Assembly: GCF_947242115.1 (NCBI RefSeq)
Contig: NC_074724.1
Coordinates: 33,512,505-33,576,504 of the forward strand
Length of the DNA stretch: 64,000 nt
Source of the DNA: Biomphalaria glabrata
Taxonomy: Eukaryota > Mollusca > Gastropoda > Planorbidae
Direction: 5' to 3'
Shown here: positions 9,980 through 21,361 of the stretch, one piece after another
Position numbering within the stretch: the first letter of the stretch is position 1
Layout of the letters: each line of letters starts with the position of its first letter
The notes under the pieces: generated by a model
What the model was told of the DNA's origin: nothing
Databases searched by the model: none
What the model saw: the letters and a program-made list of their open reading frames with translations, nothing else
Made by a program: the position numbers and the translations under genes

Positions 9980-12900
9980 CTGAAATATAAAATAAAATTA
10001 TATTAACAAAAAATTCAACTTCGACTGCTTAACATGCCAAGGCTTTGAGTGATGAAAAACAAGTTCAAAGTTCATGGTGTGATAGTTCAAATGTGCCCTG
10101 TATTTCTTTTTTTCTTTTAAGCCATGCACATAAAATGGCTACAGAAGTAAAGTGCATACCTTAATGATACAATAGAAACCTAAATAACAGCATGGAAGTC
10201 TGGAATTCTGTCTCTAGAGACAGGATTAGGTCAGTGATCAGACCACATGATGATCTGCTAACTAATGTAAAAACAAACAAACTAAAACTCTATGGCCATG
10301 TGATATCAAAAGGCTTGCAAAACAGTACCAGGGAAAAGAAGAAGAGGCAGACAGAGAAAGCGATGTAAAGATAACATAAAAGAATGGATGGGCCTGTCAT
10401 TGAATGAGATTCTATCCAAGGCCAAAGACATAAAGGCATGGAGAAAGATGGTCAACAGATCTAGTGTGGTGGCCCAACAGACAAAGGGATAGGTGAGGTG
10501 AGTCTATGATGCATCAATTTCAGAACCAATCATGAGTCTACCAAGGTCTAATTCATACCCAACTTTTTTTTTAGATAAATTAAAGATGATTAATAAAAGG
10601 GAATTTGCACCTAGCATCCAGGTGTCATGAACATTTAAAACACTAAGTATATCTGTTAAGTTACCAAAATGTGTACAAACCTGTTGATAGTATGAATAGA
10701 GAAGTACAGAGCCAAGTAAAATTCGAACAAAGCCAAAAGACATAATGAATGTCCAGTCCACAATATCACCCAGCAGTGATTTGTAATGCCCTGACTCACG
10801 GAGGAACCATCTCAACTGGAGTAATGGATTGGTAATCTCAGCCCCCCCTATGGTGGCTACAAGCTCAGTCCCATAATATCCAGCAAAAAGACACCAAGAA
10901 AGTCCTATAATACTCAGGAAATGGTGCGCCAACATCACAGGACCTGTGGAATAAGTTAAGATTATTAAATTAAAATATTATTAAATTTGACAAAACATGG
11001 CGAATTCTGCTTTGTAATTTATGACACAGCACTATTGAGGCCCTACTGTGCTATAATATTAGTTCTGCCTCATCAAAGTCAAAGGTTACCGCTGAGAAAA
11101 CACATCCAATCTCATAGCAATACAATGTGGTGTTTATAATTAACTTCTAATGTACAATGCAGCAGGAAGTCACCAGAAGTTTTTAATTAAAAAAAAAAAT
11201 GAAGAGCTCTACTGTCAGCATGGAGGCATAGTGGTTAAGTGCTTGGCTTCCGAACCACGGATCCCACGTTCAAATTTTTAATTTTGGGATCTTTAGGGCA
11301 GCTCTGAGTCCACCCAGCTCTAATGGGTACAGACCTGCCTACCAAAAAAAGTCCAAATGCGTAACGCTGATGGTCAAAATGCGTATTTTGGCACCAGAAT
11401 GCGTAACGTGATCCATTATTTTGTCATATATATATATATAATATTAGATCTAGATGTCATGATTAGATCTACAATCTAAATCTAGATCAATACGACAATA
11501 GAGATGATATCTAGACTAGAATGAATTTAATCTACTCTAGATCTGGGCTTAAGAGTGTTACCGGTGCCGTGATCCGCTACAAACGTAGATCTAGGTCTAC
11601 TCTTCATCCTTGATCTATTCTATTAGACTAAGAATCTAGTCTAGATCTAGACTAGATGGTAGTAGATGTTATCGATCTAGATCTAGTCAATCTAAATCAT
11701 ACAACTAAATTGGATCTAGATTGTAGAGTAATGTTACCGTAATGTAAGAGAATCATGACATAACGTAATGACTAGCTAGACTCTAGCTACATCTAGATAA
11801 AATTGCTAGATTCCTAGATCTATTCATGTATAACAAGTTATCTAGATTCTAGATCTAGAATCCAGATCTAGACTAGATATCTACAATGTCACTCAATGTG
11901 TTTTGAATCAATAGCACTTCGATATTTATTTCTATACAATGAATACGGGAATCAGGGATTCAACATTTCTACTAATGAACTTACTTACAAAAAAAAAAGT
12001 CACGTTGGTGTATCAGCTAACTGACGGTACCAATCTAGTACCAACCCGCCACTCCCTCACACTCACGTTCTTCATTTCTAGACTAAATCTAATTGCTTTT
12101 AAGAACCAATCAACGTATAGATCTGGACACAATGTGTTCCCCCACCTTTTCTGTCCTTCCCCCCCCCCCCCCCCCCCCGCCAACAGGACGGCTTAGCCTT
12201 AGCGCGACCTCTGTGACCGCTCGTAAGCTAGTCAAGAGAGGGGAAAAAAAGGATACGAAATGCGTAACGCGACGGGTTAAATGCGTATTTGCGTACTGAC
12301 GGTCATTTTTGGGAGATTTTGCGTAACGAATCCGCATTTTGCGTAACGGTAGGCAGGTCTGTGGGTACCTGACATTTGTTGGGGAAAAGTAAAGGCGGTT
12401 TGGTGGTTGTTAACCATGAGCCATAGAAACAGATGACCTTTACATCATCTGCCCTATAGATCACATGGTCTGAAAGGGGAACTTTACTTTTTTTTTTTTG
12501 ACCTGTCTGTTTTAACAGATGTATGTATAAGTTGTACTTGATGTATTTCTACATTGCCTTGATAATCCTAGATGCTTGGGTATCTTGTATAGTGTATTAC
12601 TGGAGCGAGCTTGATGACTAAAATCATACACCACATTACAATATAATGTAATAATAATCAACAGGATCAATGCTCAGTAACTAAGTTCACTCGAGATGAA
12701 ATTAGAATATCAAACTTTAATGCAGAATGAGCCACAGTGGAGTCGGTCACTAAAACAATGTTATCCCTTCATGAGTCTAGCAGCAACTGTCCTAAAAGTC
12801 TACAATAATAATCATTAACCCAATGCCTAAGTCTAGAAAATGTTGCATTCAAAGTCAGTCTACTATAGTGCAATCCTAACCTAAACTAAGTGTCTAGCAC

Positions 12901-15900
12901 TATACAGAAGCTGAAGATACATATATTTATTTTTTTAAAAGTGAAAACCAGATGTGTGTAGCTCCAATGTGTCTAGCTCTGTTTTTGGTTGTACAATTTT
13001 TCTAATATAAAAAAATGTTGATACTGCAGTGCGTAAGGCAAACCACAGAAATGGAATGTTACATTTTTTACAAAGCTTACATCAACAAATTCTGTCTGTC
13101 TGGTACAAATTTCAAACACATTATTTCTCCCACTTCCCATTCTCAGAGTTTACAAAAAGTATATAAAAATTAAACACTTAACCCAAAAAGTAAGCAGACA
13201 GCTGCAGAGTGAATACATAAACAATGTAATATCTAAAGACAACAACAAAAACCTATGGTCATACATTAAGTCTAAGAAAATGGAAACAACAGGCGTAGCG
13301 CCATTAAAAGATGAACATAACATAATACATAATGATAATGAAACTAAAGCAAACATTCTAAACAAATACTTTGCATCAGCATTCTCAGCCCCAGGAGACA
13401 AAGACATATTACTGAATTTGAACCAAGTAGACAACATAGAAGATATAGTAGTACAAGAAAATGGAATTCAAAAACTATTAGCCAACACCAAACCAAATAA
13501 AGCTTCTGGACCTGATGGTATTCCAGCTAGATTACTCAAAGAACTAAGTAATGAGCTAGCCCCAGTGTTCAAAATACTCTTTCAGGCTTCACTTAACCAG
13601 GGCAGAGTACCAAAGGACTGGAAAAAAGCTAATGTCACCCCCCTATTTAAAAAAGGAGAAAAATCTGACCCAGGAAACTACAGACCAGTATCACTTACCA
13701 GCATCACATGTAAAATCCTAGAACACATAATATGTAGCAACATCATAAACCACTTAGACAAACATAATGTCCTCACACCATACCAACATGGCTTTAGGAA
13801 ATATAGATCATGTGAAACACAACTAATAGGACTAATTGATGATTTTTCAAAAGGTTTAGATAATAGTGAACAAATAGATGCTATCTTACTAGATTTTTCT
13901 AAGGCTTTTGACAAAGTTCACCACCATAGTTTGCTTAAAAAATTAAAATATTTTGGCATTAATGGTCCACTGCATCAGTGGATTAAAGACTTTCTGATAG
14001 GGAGAGAACAAACTGTAATAATAAATGGCTCTAAATCAACACCGATAACAGTAAACTCAGGTGTACCTCAAGGAACAGTCTTGGGTCCACTACTATTTTT
14101 AATTTACATAAATGATTTACCAAATTGCATTACTTCAGGAACAAAAGTCAGATTATTTGCAGACGATTGCATAATATATAGAACAATAAAAACAACACAA
14201 GACACAGATATTTTACAAAGAGAATTAGATGAATTACAGAAATGGGAATCAAATTGGAGCATGTCTTTCCACCCAGAAAAATGTCAGTTGTTAAGAGTAA
14301 CAAAAAAACTAAAACAAATTAATTCCACTTATCTTATTCATGGCAAACCAGTAACACAGACTAAAAACGCAAAATACCTAGGTGTTATAATAAATGAAAA
14401 ACTGTCATGGAATCCACATATTGATGAAACTACAAAAAAATCAAACAAAGCATTAGGATTTATTAAAAGAAATTTCTATAAATCAAATAAGAACATAAAA
14501 CTAAAATGTTATTTAACCTTGGTTAGGCCAATAATAGAATATGCATCCTCTGTTTGGGACCCCTCAACTCAAGAAAACATTAAGAAACTAGAACAGACAC
14601 AAAATAGAGCAGTGCGATTCATAACAAACGAATATTCACATTTGACTAGAGTAACACCTTTAGCAAAATCACTAAATTTAGAAAGCCTTCAGGACAGAAG
14701 GCTCAAAAGTAAAGTAGCAATAATACATAAAACACTGAACCATAATCTTCAAATACAAAAACAAAATTTAATAAAATACTCTGAAAGACACAAAGATAAA
14801 GGCACATTCCTCGTCCCATATGCTAGGACAAATTTGTACAAATACTCCTTCTTCCCTAGTGCTATTAAAGCATGGAATGGGTTGCCTGAGCTAGCCAGAA
14901 AAACCAGTGACTTGGCAGAATTTAAGTCATTGGTTAATATGCATGACTAAATGCATGACGCGTAGGACGTAATCATCTTCTTTTTTGAAGTAACGTCTGT
15001 ATTATATAAGATAAGATAAGATATAAGATAAGATAAGATAAGATGAAGTTGAAACTTTGCACAATTATTCATTGTTTCAAACAAAACATGAATCAATCAA
15101 AAAAAGTTTAGTAACCAATTAGTTAATTACCAGGCAATGACTTAAGGATAATTGTGAAAGTTTCAATTAATTAAACAGAAAGATCTCAAACAAACGTTTA
15201 CATCGAAAAAAAAAATTTACCTTCTGTCTTAAAGTACAGACACCAGCCGAGGTCAAAGAGGAAGTAAGCCAGGCAAATACTTACAGCCATCACCTGCGCA
15301 GGTGTATTACGTCCCCCTGAAAACAAAAATGTATTATCTCTAATTATTCATTTTATAATAATTTCAAAAAATTAATAATAGGAATAGAAAGGGAATAAAA
15401 TGAACATTAATTCTACCATACTACTGTGCGGACTTAACATTATTAGTGAAAATGGTTATTATCCAGCTGAACCTATTTTTCATTACTTGCCAGATTTAGA
15501 AAAACAAAATGCACCAGAATCTAAAATTAACCAACTGTATCGTGCTTAGCTACTCCTAATTTCAGCCTCCAAGTGTTTTAGCATATTTTGTTTTTTGAGG
15601 TGAAAAATTTCTGAAAATTTACAATCATGATGAACCATGAGTGTTAATGGTAGGTCTAGAATTTTCACATTTCATAAGTTAGTCAATACTTTGACTGCTC
15701 TAGACTCTCAGGGGTCAAGGTTATCAAGAATATGTTCCCAGACCAAGCGACAGACACACTGAGAGCTCAATTGATAAAAAGAATATTAAACATTATAGAT
15801 CCAAAGCTAAATCAAATCAAGACTAAAAGAGGGGGAGGGGAGCGCTAATGTCCGGTTGTGTTAAGATACAGCCTGGTAAAACAATTAGTACAATAACAAT

Positions 15901-16135
15901 TTTTTGTCAAGAATAACGTGCACCTACCTGCATGTGTAAATGGTGAAGGCCCCAGGATAAAGACAACATAAATTGCAATTAAAGTCACAGTTACTGCATG
16001 TAGGACTGTCACTGTCCTACAGTGCCACTCACAGCTCCGAGAGGGTTTCCAGAAGCAGAGGGCAAAATAGAATGAAATCCAGATGGAAAAATATAACAGG
16101 ATCATAAAAAAGTCAAAATCATTGATCTTCAACAT
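9623..16135 (-). CDS. TLCD5: TLC domain-containing protein, TLCD5 (TMEM136)-like; whole CDS span
   Basis: Four exons on the minus strand, 16135-15928, 15316-15221, 10943-10681 and 9979-9623, join in phase to 307 codons plus a stop. The product is a multi-pass membrane protein of the TRAM/LAG1/CLN8 (TLC) family. Family landmarks in order are the EWHCR...HAV segment and GPSPFTH (exon 1), NTPAQV...YFLFDLGWCLYF (exon 2), and MLAHHFLSI, EITNPLLQLRWFLRE and SGHYKSLLGDIVD (exon 3), all close to vertebrate TLCD5. From memory the vertebrate protein is about 245 residues. The surplus here is a Ser-rich, probably cytosolic C-terminal tail. TLC proteins are linked to membrane lipid composition; the substrate of this member is not known to me. 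The 4.3-kb third intron carries an antisense LINE and a split SINE. Confidence 0.9.
10195..10500 (+). mobile_element. LINE 3' fragment in an intron of the TLCD5-like gene
   Basis: The plus strand reads LKLYGHVISKGLAKQ, then RRRGRQRKRCKDNIKEW, then WRKMVNRSS and a stop near 10485. This is the usual C-terminal end of LINE polyproteins (a hydrophobic GH motif, a basic RGR run and a final W-R segment). It is 5'-truncated and lies between exons 3 and 4, antisense to the host gene. Confidence 0.7.
10681..10943 (-). CDS. TLCD5: TLCD5-like, exon 3 (core of the TLC domain)
   Basis: The acceptor ttccacag precedes 10943 and the donor caacag|gtttgt lies at 10681. It encodes the double-His motif MLAHHFLSIIG, then GTELVATIGGAEITNPLLQ, RWFLRESGHY and the next hydrophobic segment. 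The double His and the NP-x-LQ-x-RWFL block are the most conserved parts of the family. Confidence 0.92.
11217..12490 (+). mobile_element. SINE family A copy split by an inserted TIR element
   Basis: The SINE head and first half lie at 11217-11329 (ggttaagtgcttggcttcc, ccacccagctctaa). The second half resumes at 12368 (cctgacatttgttggggaaa) and ends at about 12490. The 1,032-bp insert at 11330-12361 interrupts the family A landmark TGGGTACC exactly, leaving TGGGTA on both sides. Confidence 0.88.
11330..12361. mobile_element. non-autonomous DNA transposon (MITE-like) with 14-bp TIRs and a 6-bp target duplication
   Basis: The ends are perfect inverted repeats, CAGACCTGCCTACC at 11330-11343 and its reverse complement at 12348-12361. 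They are flanked by TGGGTA at 11324-11329 and 12362-12367. Close to both ends the motif TGCGTAACG or TGCGTATT recurs (about three copies on the left and four on the right), as expected for subterminal binding sites. The interior is rich in TCTAGATCT and has a C-run near 12160. No transposase frame is seen, so movement would need a related autonomous element. The superfamily is not certain: a 6-bp duplication is unusual for hAT. Confidence 0.88.
13072..15120. repeat. older repeat unit, split by a LINE
   Basis: Sequence at 13072-13148 (acaaagcttacatcaacaaa ... cccattctcagag) and at 15045-15120 (ttgaaactttgcacaattat ... acatgaatc) is contiguous in a second copy at about 35868-35985. The LINE at 13149-15045 therefore sits inside an older dispersed repeat. 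Confidence 0.7.
13149..15045 (+). mobile_element. 5'-truncated non-LTR retrotransposon (LINE) with open reverse-transcriptase frame
   Basis: The open frame runs from before 13280 to 14950. Reading backwards from the first ATG, the frame stays open to about 13150 (NNKNLWSYIKSKK). It encodes the reverse transcriptase blocks in order: KASGPDGIPARLL, FKKGEKSDPGNYRPVSL, LLDFSKAFDKV, SGVPQGTVLGPLLFLIYIND and the catalytic LFADD (around 14150-14170), then a C-terminal region ending WNGLPELARKTSDL. Endonuclease and ORF1 are absent. The 3' end is a unit gaagtaacgtctgtatta followed by ATAAG-type simple repeats to about 15045. The RT type is Jockey/CR1/I-like and the exact clade is not settled. The unbroken frame suggests a fairly young insertion. 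It is antisense within the TLCD5-like gene. Confidence 0.9.
15221..15316 (-). CDS. TLCD5: TLCD5-like, exon 2
   Basis: A 96-bp exon between acceptor gttttcag and donor acagaag|gtaaat, phase 1 at both ends. It encodes GGRNTPAQVMAVSICLAYF and then LFDLGWCLYFKTE, the second and third hydrophobic segments. It corresponds to the NTP...LGYFIFDLGWC block of vertebrate TLCD5. It is too short to appear as a long open frame and was found from its splice sites and homology. Confidence 0.9.
15928..16135 (-). CDS. TLCD5: TLCD5-like, exon 1 (start)
   Basis: The ATG at 16135-16133 begins MLKINDFDFFMILLYFSIW, the first hydrophobic segment. EWHCRTVTVLHAVTV and ILGPSPFTHAG follow, ending at donor catgcag|gtaggt, phase 1. 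An in-frame GTG two codons upstream is not a credible start. The spacing from the start to the E-W-x-C-R motif is close to that of the family. Confidence 0.88.
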
Positions 16136-16975
16136 TGTCACAGGTTGTTGTTTTTTGTGGATGACTTTTAAATGGAAATTATTCTTAAAAAAAAAAAAAA
16201 AAAAAAGAAATTCATTAAGATATAATAAAGTATCTTATAAAAATAATGAATTAGACAAATGCTAAAGAAATGAAAAAAAAACAATCATTGTATCAAACAA
16301 TTACTAATAACATCAAATGAGGAAATTCTAAATACCTAAAACTTCAAAGAAAACTACCACAATGAAAGTGAATATATGATGTCAAAAGCATTGAAATTCT
16401 GCAGGCTTATACTGATTATGTTGGCAAAGCAAATAAAAAATATGTATAAAAAAACTTGATCAATATTTAGTTTAAGATCTTTATTAATTAAATAGATCTT
16501 GCTATAACAAGATTGCAGGATGTGATTTGTATATATAATTGCCACTGTAAGAAAACTAATGTCTAGTTTTGCATAGTCATGTGAAATACTGCCTTCATCC
16601 TTAATCTTCTGAATCAAAAACATTGCCATTATTAATGACCAAAAAAAACAACCCAACAGTGTAAGTCTCACAGGTTGTAACAACATGTACCAAGATTTTA
16701 TATAATGTTTACACCAACACGTCTTTTCAAATAATCAATAATTAAATTTTGCTGCAATCAGACTACAATCAATTTGTAACAAAGAACAAGCTGTGCACTG
16801 GTCAAGATAATGATTATCTTAAATTTATAGGCACTAGTTTATTCATGAAGGATAAGAATCAAGAAGTTCTTTGTTAGGACAAACGTTGGCAAGCCAGGAA
16901 GGACAAAAGATAAGCCAAACAATGTGGTACAAAAGAATACTATAAATGTACAATCTGCAGTTCAACTTTCCTTTT

Positions 16976-17375
16976 TTGTAGAGACAACAAAACATCAGTG
17001 TATCTAGATTTGTAAGGATAACAAAACATCAGTGTATCTAGATTTGTAGAGACAACAAAACATCAGTGTATCTAGATTTGTAGGAACAACAAAACATCAG
17101 TGTATCTAGATTTGTAGGAACAACAAAACATCAGTGTATCTAGATTTGTAGGGATAACAACACATCAGTGTATTTAGATTTGTAGGACAACAAGACATCA
17201 GTGTATCTAGATTTGTAGGATAAAAAGACATCAGTGTATCTAGATTTGTAGGATAAAAAGACATCAGTGTATCTAGATTTGTAGGACAACAAAACATCAG
17301 TGTATCTAGATTTGTAGGGATAACAACACATCAGTGTATCTAGATTTGTAGGACAACAAAACATCAGTAAAACAT
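16976..17375. repeat. tandem array, about 34-bp unit, ~11 copies
   Basis: The unit is close to acatcagtgtatctagattt followed by gtaggacaacaaa. Neighbouring copies differ mainly in the tract gta(g/ga)ga(c/ta)aa. The array gives long open frames on the minus strand simply because the repeat has no stop in two frames, so these are not taken as genes. Confidence 0.92.
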
Positions 17376-17377
17376 CA

Positions 17378-17650
17378 GTATATCTTGCAAATAGAAAAAC
17401 AAAACCTAATGAAACACTCAGAAAGACACATACTTCTTATTCCATACGATAGAACAAATTCGTACAAATGCTCCTTCTTTCCTAGCAACATTAGAAAATG
17501 GAATGGGTTGCCTGAGTCAGCCAGGACAACCAACGACGTAGCTGAGTTAAAGTCATTGATTAACACGCGTGACTAGATTGACACATAAAAATGTGTAGGA
17601 CATAATTATCTTCTTTCTTGAAGTAACGTCTGTAAATCATAGAAATTGTA
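17378..17650 (+). mobile_element. LINE 3' end, same family as 13149-15045
   Basis: The frame at 17385-17576 matches the C-terminal end of the intact-looking LINE: KQNLMKHSERH, then FFPSNIRKWNGLPESARTT and SLINTRD. The tail aggacataattatcttcttt...aagtaacgtctgta follows. This copy retains only about 270 bp and starts at the edge of the 34-bp array. Confidence 0.85.
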
Positions 17651-17684
17651 ATATATAAGTTAGATCTAGAATCTAGATGATAAG

Positions 17685-17785
17685 GGCAGCGCTGAGGCTG
17701 AGTGGTTAAGCGCATAGCTTCCAAACATGGGGTCCTGGGTTCAAATCTCGGTTAAGAATTGGAATTTTCAATTTCGGGATTGTTA
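17685..17785 (+). mobile_element. SINE family A, head only
   Basis: It has a tRNA-like head, gctgagtggttaagcgcata, and a box-B-like gggttcaaatctcgg at about 17735. The start of the body (tttcaatttcgggattgtta) follows, and then the match stops. This is a 3'-truncated copy. Confidence 0.75.
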
Positions 17786-17924
17786 GAGAAAATAAAATCT
17801 AAACCATAGGAACACAAATTATAATTGTTCATTAGTTGAAGAAGAGGAGTCTGCTTTCAGTTTTTTTGTATGTCAAAGTTAAAAATGTCTGGAACAGACG
17901 TGGTACCACTAAAAATACAAAGCT

Positions 17925-18575
17925 AGGGATCTAACGAGCCGTCATCCTCCCTACATTGCTCTATGCCTCAGAAACGTTGACAGTGTACAGAAAACATGCA
18001 ACAAAACTGAACCACTTCTACACGACATGTCTAAGAAAAATACTGAATGTCAAATGGCAAAATACCAGATACTGAAGTCCTTCGAAAAGCGGGTCTGCAA
18101 AGCATCCATACAATCCTGATGCAGTCGCAGCTGTAATGGGCAGGACACGTCTGCAGAATGGAAGACCACCACATCCCTAAACAACTCTTGTATGGCCAAC
18201 TAAGCAAAAGAAAGCGCTCGCAAGGTGGTCAAAGAAAGCGCTTCAGGGATACCCTCAAAGCTTCTCTGAAGGCATTCAGCATAGACCCAGCCACCTGGGA
18301 GACAGAGCATCATGGCTGTGAAAACTGGCGCACAGGTTGCTGAGGAAAAGAGAACCACGCTGGTAGAAGAAAAACGCCAGAGAAGAAAAGCAAGGCCCAC
18401 GACACTAGCTCCAGCTGGAATAACCTGCCCAGTGTGCAGCCAAACATTCCGGGCTCACATAGGTCTCACCAGCCACATGAGGAGGCATAAAACCCTAGTG
18501 CAAAGCCCTGAGCCCCCTGGATGACAAAAGTGGTCATCATCAAACCACGATGGACGAACTATATATATATAAATA
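17925..18575 (+). mobile_element. LINE 3' fragment with a C-terminal zinc finger
   Basis: Pieces in more than one frame read LYASETLTVYRKH, HFYTTCLRKI, MGRTRLQNGRPP-like residues and a basic RKRFRDTLKASLKAFSID stretch. A classical C2H2 finger, CPVCSQTFRAHIGLTSHMRRH, ends in the frame at 18312-18524. A single C-terminal finger of this type is common in LINE polyproteins. Frames change at least twice, so the copy is decayed. Confidence 0.75.
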
Positions 18576-20690
18576 ATTATATGTTAAAGTAAAAGTTAGT
18601 TAAACCTTCACCAAATAAAAAAATAAAATAAAAATTTGACCTAGATGATAGATATAGACAGTAAAATATAGTTATAGTTCCTGAAAGTCGATGTTCAAAT
18701 ATAGATCTATAATAAGAATCTTACGACTGTCAATCACTCAACTCAATGTCATACTAAATAAATGATGATTGTGACATTTGTCATGATGATCTACGGACTA
18801 TGGAATCTACTAATCATTATATAATACATTATTATAAAATAATATAATATAATCATATAAATAATAATATTAATATTTATCATAAATCATAAAATATAAA
18901 TAATCATTAATAATGTAATGTTCTCATCCCTACCTAATGAATCATAAATGATTAGCGGGCCTAATGATAAAAGCTAAATAGACTATATTCTATTAACTCA
19001 TAATAAATATAATCATTGTAGATCTATCATTCTATGTCAATTTACTTTATTTCTCTCTCTGTAAACAGTCACAACAATGTAACGAATGTTGTCTTGCAAC
19101 TTATGGGGGTGGCCATCTTTATTTTAAATTAATAAAAATGTGTTTACAGCTGTAAAGAAAACAATTCTGATTTAGTCTATAACTATAATCTTTATTATTA
19201 TTTATTATTCCTCCAAATAATTAGATGTAATGCAACAATGAGCGGTCCCTTTAAAATATATATTATTATATATAGATCTATATATCCAGATCCAGATAAT
19301 AGATATCATTATGTAATTTTAATTTTGTAATATATCTAGATTAGAAACAAAAAAAAAGTAAACTGTAACCATGACAACAAATCTTAAATGGGTTGTTTGT
19401 ACAGAAATCAAGTGAAATCAATAATTGTAAGTGAAAATAATGAAAGAATATTCCTTTAGAATATTTAGATTGGATAGTCATAATGGGTTCAATTTTTTTT
19501 TCAAATAAAAAAACAACAACCAAACAAAAACAAAAATCCAACTTTTTCATACGTCACAGACACGGTCTTTTAATTAACCCTGATCCATCGGCAAGAAATT
19601 CATCAAAAGGTAGAGTTACCTCTATGACTATGTTTATAACATTAGATCTAATTCTAGTACATTATAATCCAGATCTAGGTTACCCAGATCTAAGCATGCA
19701 TTTGCATCTATCAACATAAATAAGTGCTATTAACCCTAAGTAAGAATTAGAATTGAATCACCCGTTTCACCGCATATGAATATGAGCCATATCATGACTA
19801 TGACATGATGATCAGATGATATGATTATCATTATTGATTATATTATTATGATTATTTTAGTTTTTAAGATGATTCGTAGACTGTACTAGTACTACACTAA
19901 CACTGTGACTGTAGTGAGTACTGTAATGTAGACAGTTGTTGAGTTACTCTGACAGTACTGTGAGTGTGACTGAGTACACAGTCTACAGTCACAGTAGACT
20001 TGACAGAGATTTACGTCTACAGATATCTACTATCTAGTAATCTAGACCAGTCACGACCAGTGGTTCCCAAACTTTTTGTCTCATAGACCCCTTCAGTCGG
20101 GCTTGCCCTTGCCATGTTTTCTGGTTTTCGGTATACCCCCCCCTCCCACACACACTTTACTTAGATATAGTTATAGGCCTACTCAATACTGCTATTTTGC
20201 AAATTCACCAATACCATTTTTAAAATCTTATTTCTCACTGTAGTGAGTTGAATAGAGAAAAAGTAATTTAAAGCTAGATCTACATTTTAAGTTAGGGCTC
20301 AATCTTTTTTATTGATAAAATTCAAATTATATCCAATTAAAATAACAATTAGACTCTAAATGTGTATTACAGGAATCACCAAACATACTGATAATGTGGG
20401 CTTTTTTGCAGGTTCATCATATGTTGCTATGCTATGGATTAAACTATGGATATTATATTTCAAATAGGAATTTGTTGTTCTATGACAGTGTTTCTTTTCT
20501 CAAACGCTTGACTTATGCATACCCCCTCTTTTTACATTGGAAAAGTGGGCGTGTTGATGGAAGCTGTAACCTCCCTATTGATGTCCTGATCGTTGTAGAA
20601 ATTTGTTTAAAATGTAAAATAGCACTGTATTTGAGTTTGTGACCCTAAAAATGAACAATAAAAAGGATTTAAAACTTATGATATTTTGCT
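18576..20690. other. AT-rich sequence without a recognised gene
   Basis: No exons are recognised. A hAT-like terminal motif, cagtggttcccaaacttt, occurs at about 20059 and is followed by a CCCC tract, suggesting one end of a decayed non-autonomous element whose other end I could not place. The 5' untranslated exon(s) of the plus-strand RIIa gene could lie here or up to 21361, but none can be identified from sequence alone. Confidence 0.4.
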
Positions 20691-21005
20691 CTAATTACAG
20701 CACTTTAGCTTGGATCCTTTTTTTGTGTATTGGGGTTATAAGAGCTGTTTCCCCTTCTGTTGGTATTACTTCTTCTTCCCGAATTCTTGATATTAGTCTG
20801 TGTATTTGGGAATGTAAGTCTTTTCCTCCATATTTAATTAGTTCTGCTGTAATTTGGTCCTCACTTGGTGCTTTGTGATTCTTCATGGTCCTAATTATTT
20901 CTGATGTTTCAGTGAGTGTTGGTGGGTTCACTAAGGGATCTGGTCCTCCAATGTGGCAGTTCATATTCTCCATTGTTTCCATCTTCAGTGGAATTTAGGA
21001 TTCCC
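20690..21005 (-). mobile_element. LINE reverse-transcriptase fragment (RTE-like)
   Basis: On the minus strand the frame at 20982-20695 reads SEIIRTMKNHKAPSEDQITA, then ELIKYGG and VIPTE...LITPIHKK. This corresponds to the first RT blocks of RTE-type LINEs (K-N-x-K-A-P-G-x-D-x-I-x-A-E and P-I-x-K-K). Only about 300 bp remain, with neither the catalytic FADD block nor a tail. Confidence 0.7.
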
Positions 21006-21361
21006 TCAAAGTATTTAGTGAAAATAGTAATGTTTATTTGTGAATAATTTTGAATTTAACTCTTTCTCGCCTAATCAACGATACCATCTCATCATACCAT
21101 CTCATTAAATTAAATTAGTGTAAATTTTTTAACTTGATTGTGTGTTATATAAAAGAGTATGCATTTCCCTTTAATTCGCCAAAGCTTTTGAAGCTATATT
21201 ATAACAGGGGTAGTGAAATACTAATGAGCAAAATGAAGAATTCCTCCAAAACGTGGAAAAATAATTACGGAGAGAAAGAGTTAAAGCAATATTATTACAA
21301 GATGAGGAAGGTAGTTTGTGTTTTGAAAGCTAACTTTTATCTACTTCCTTTTTTTCTTTAG

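Noticed and set aside
12093-12337. Overlapping open frames with poly-Pro or poly-Gly
   Set aside because: They arise from a C-run inside the 1,032-bp TIR element; there is no coding evidence.
16354-16686. Minus-strand 110-codon hydrophobic open frame just upstream of the TLCD5-like start
   Set aside because: AT-rich composition produces hydrophobic codons by chance. No family match, no splice-site support, and the TLCD5-like CDS already starts at a well-placed ATG at 16135.
17106-17364. Minus-strand frames reading PTNLDTLMS repeats
   Set aside because: They are translations of the 34-bp tandem array. No start, splice site or family supports a gene.
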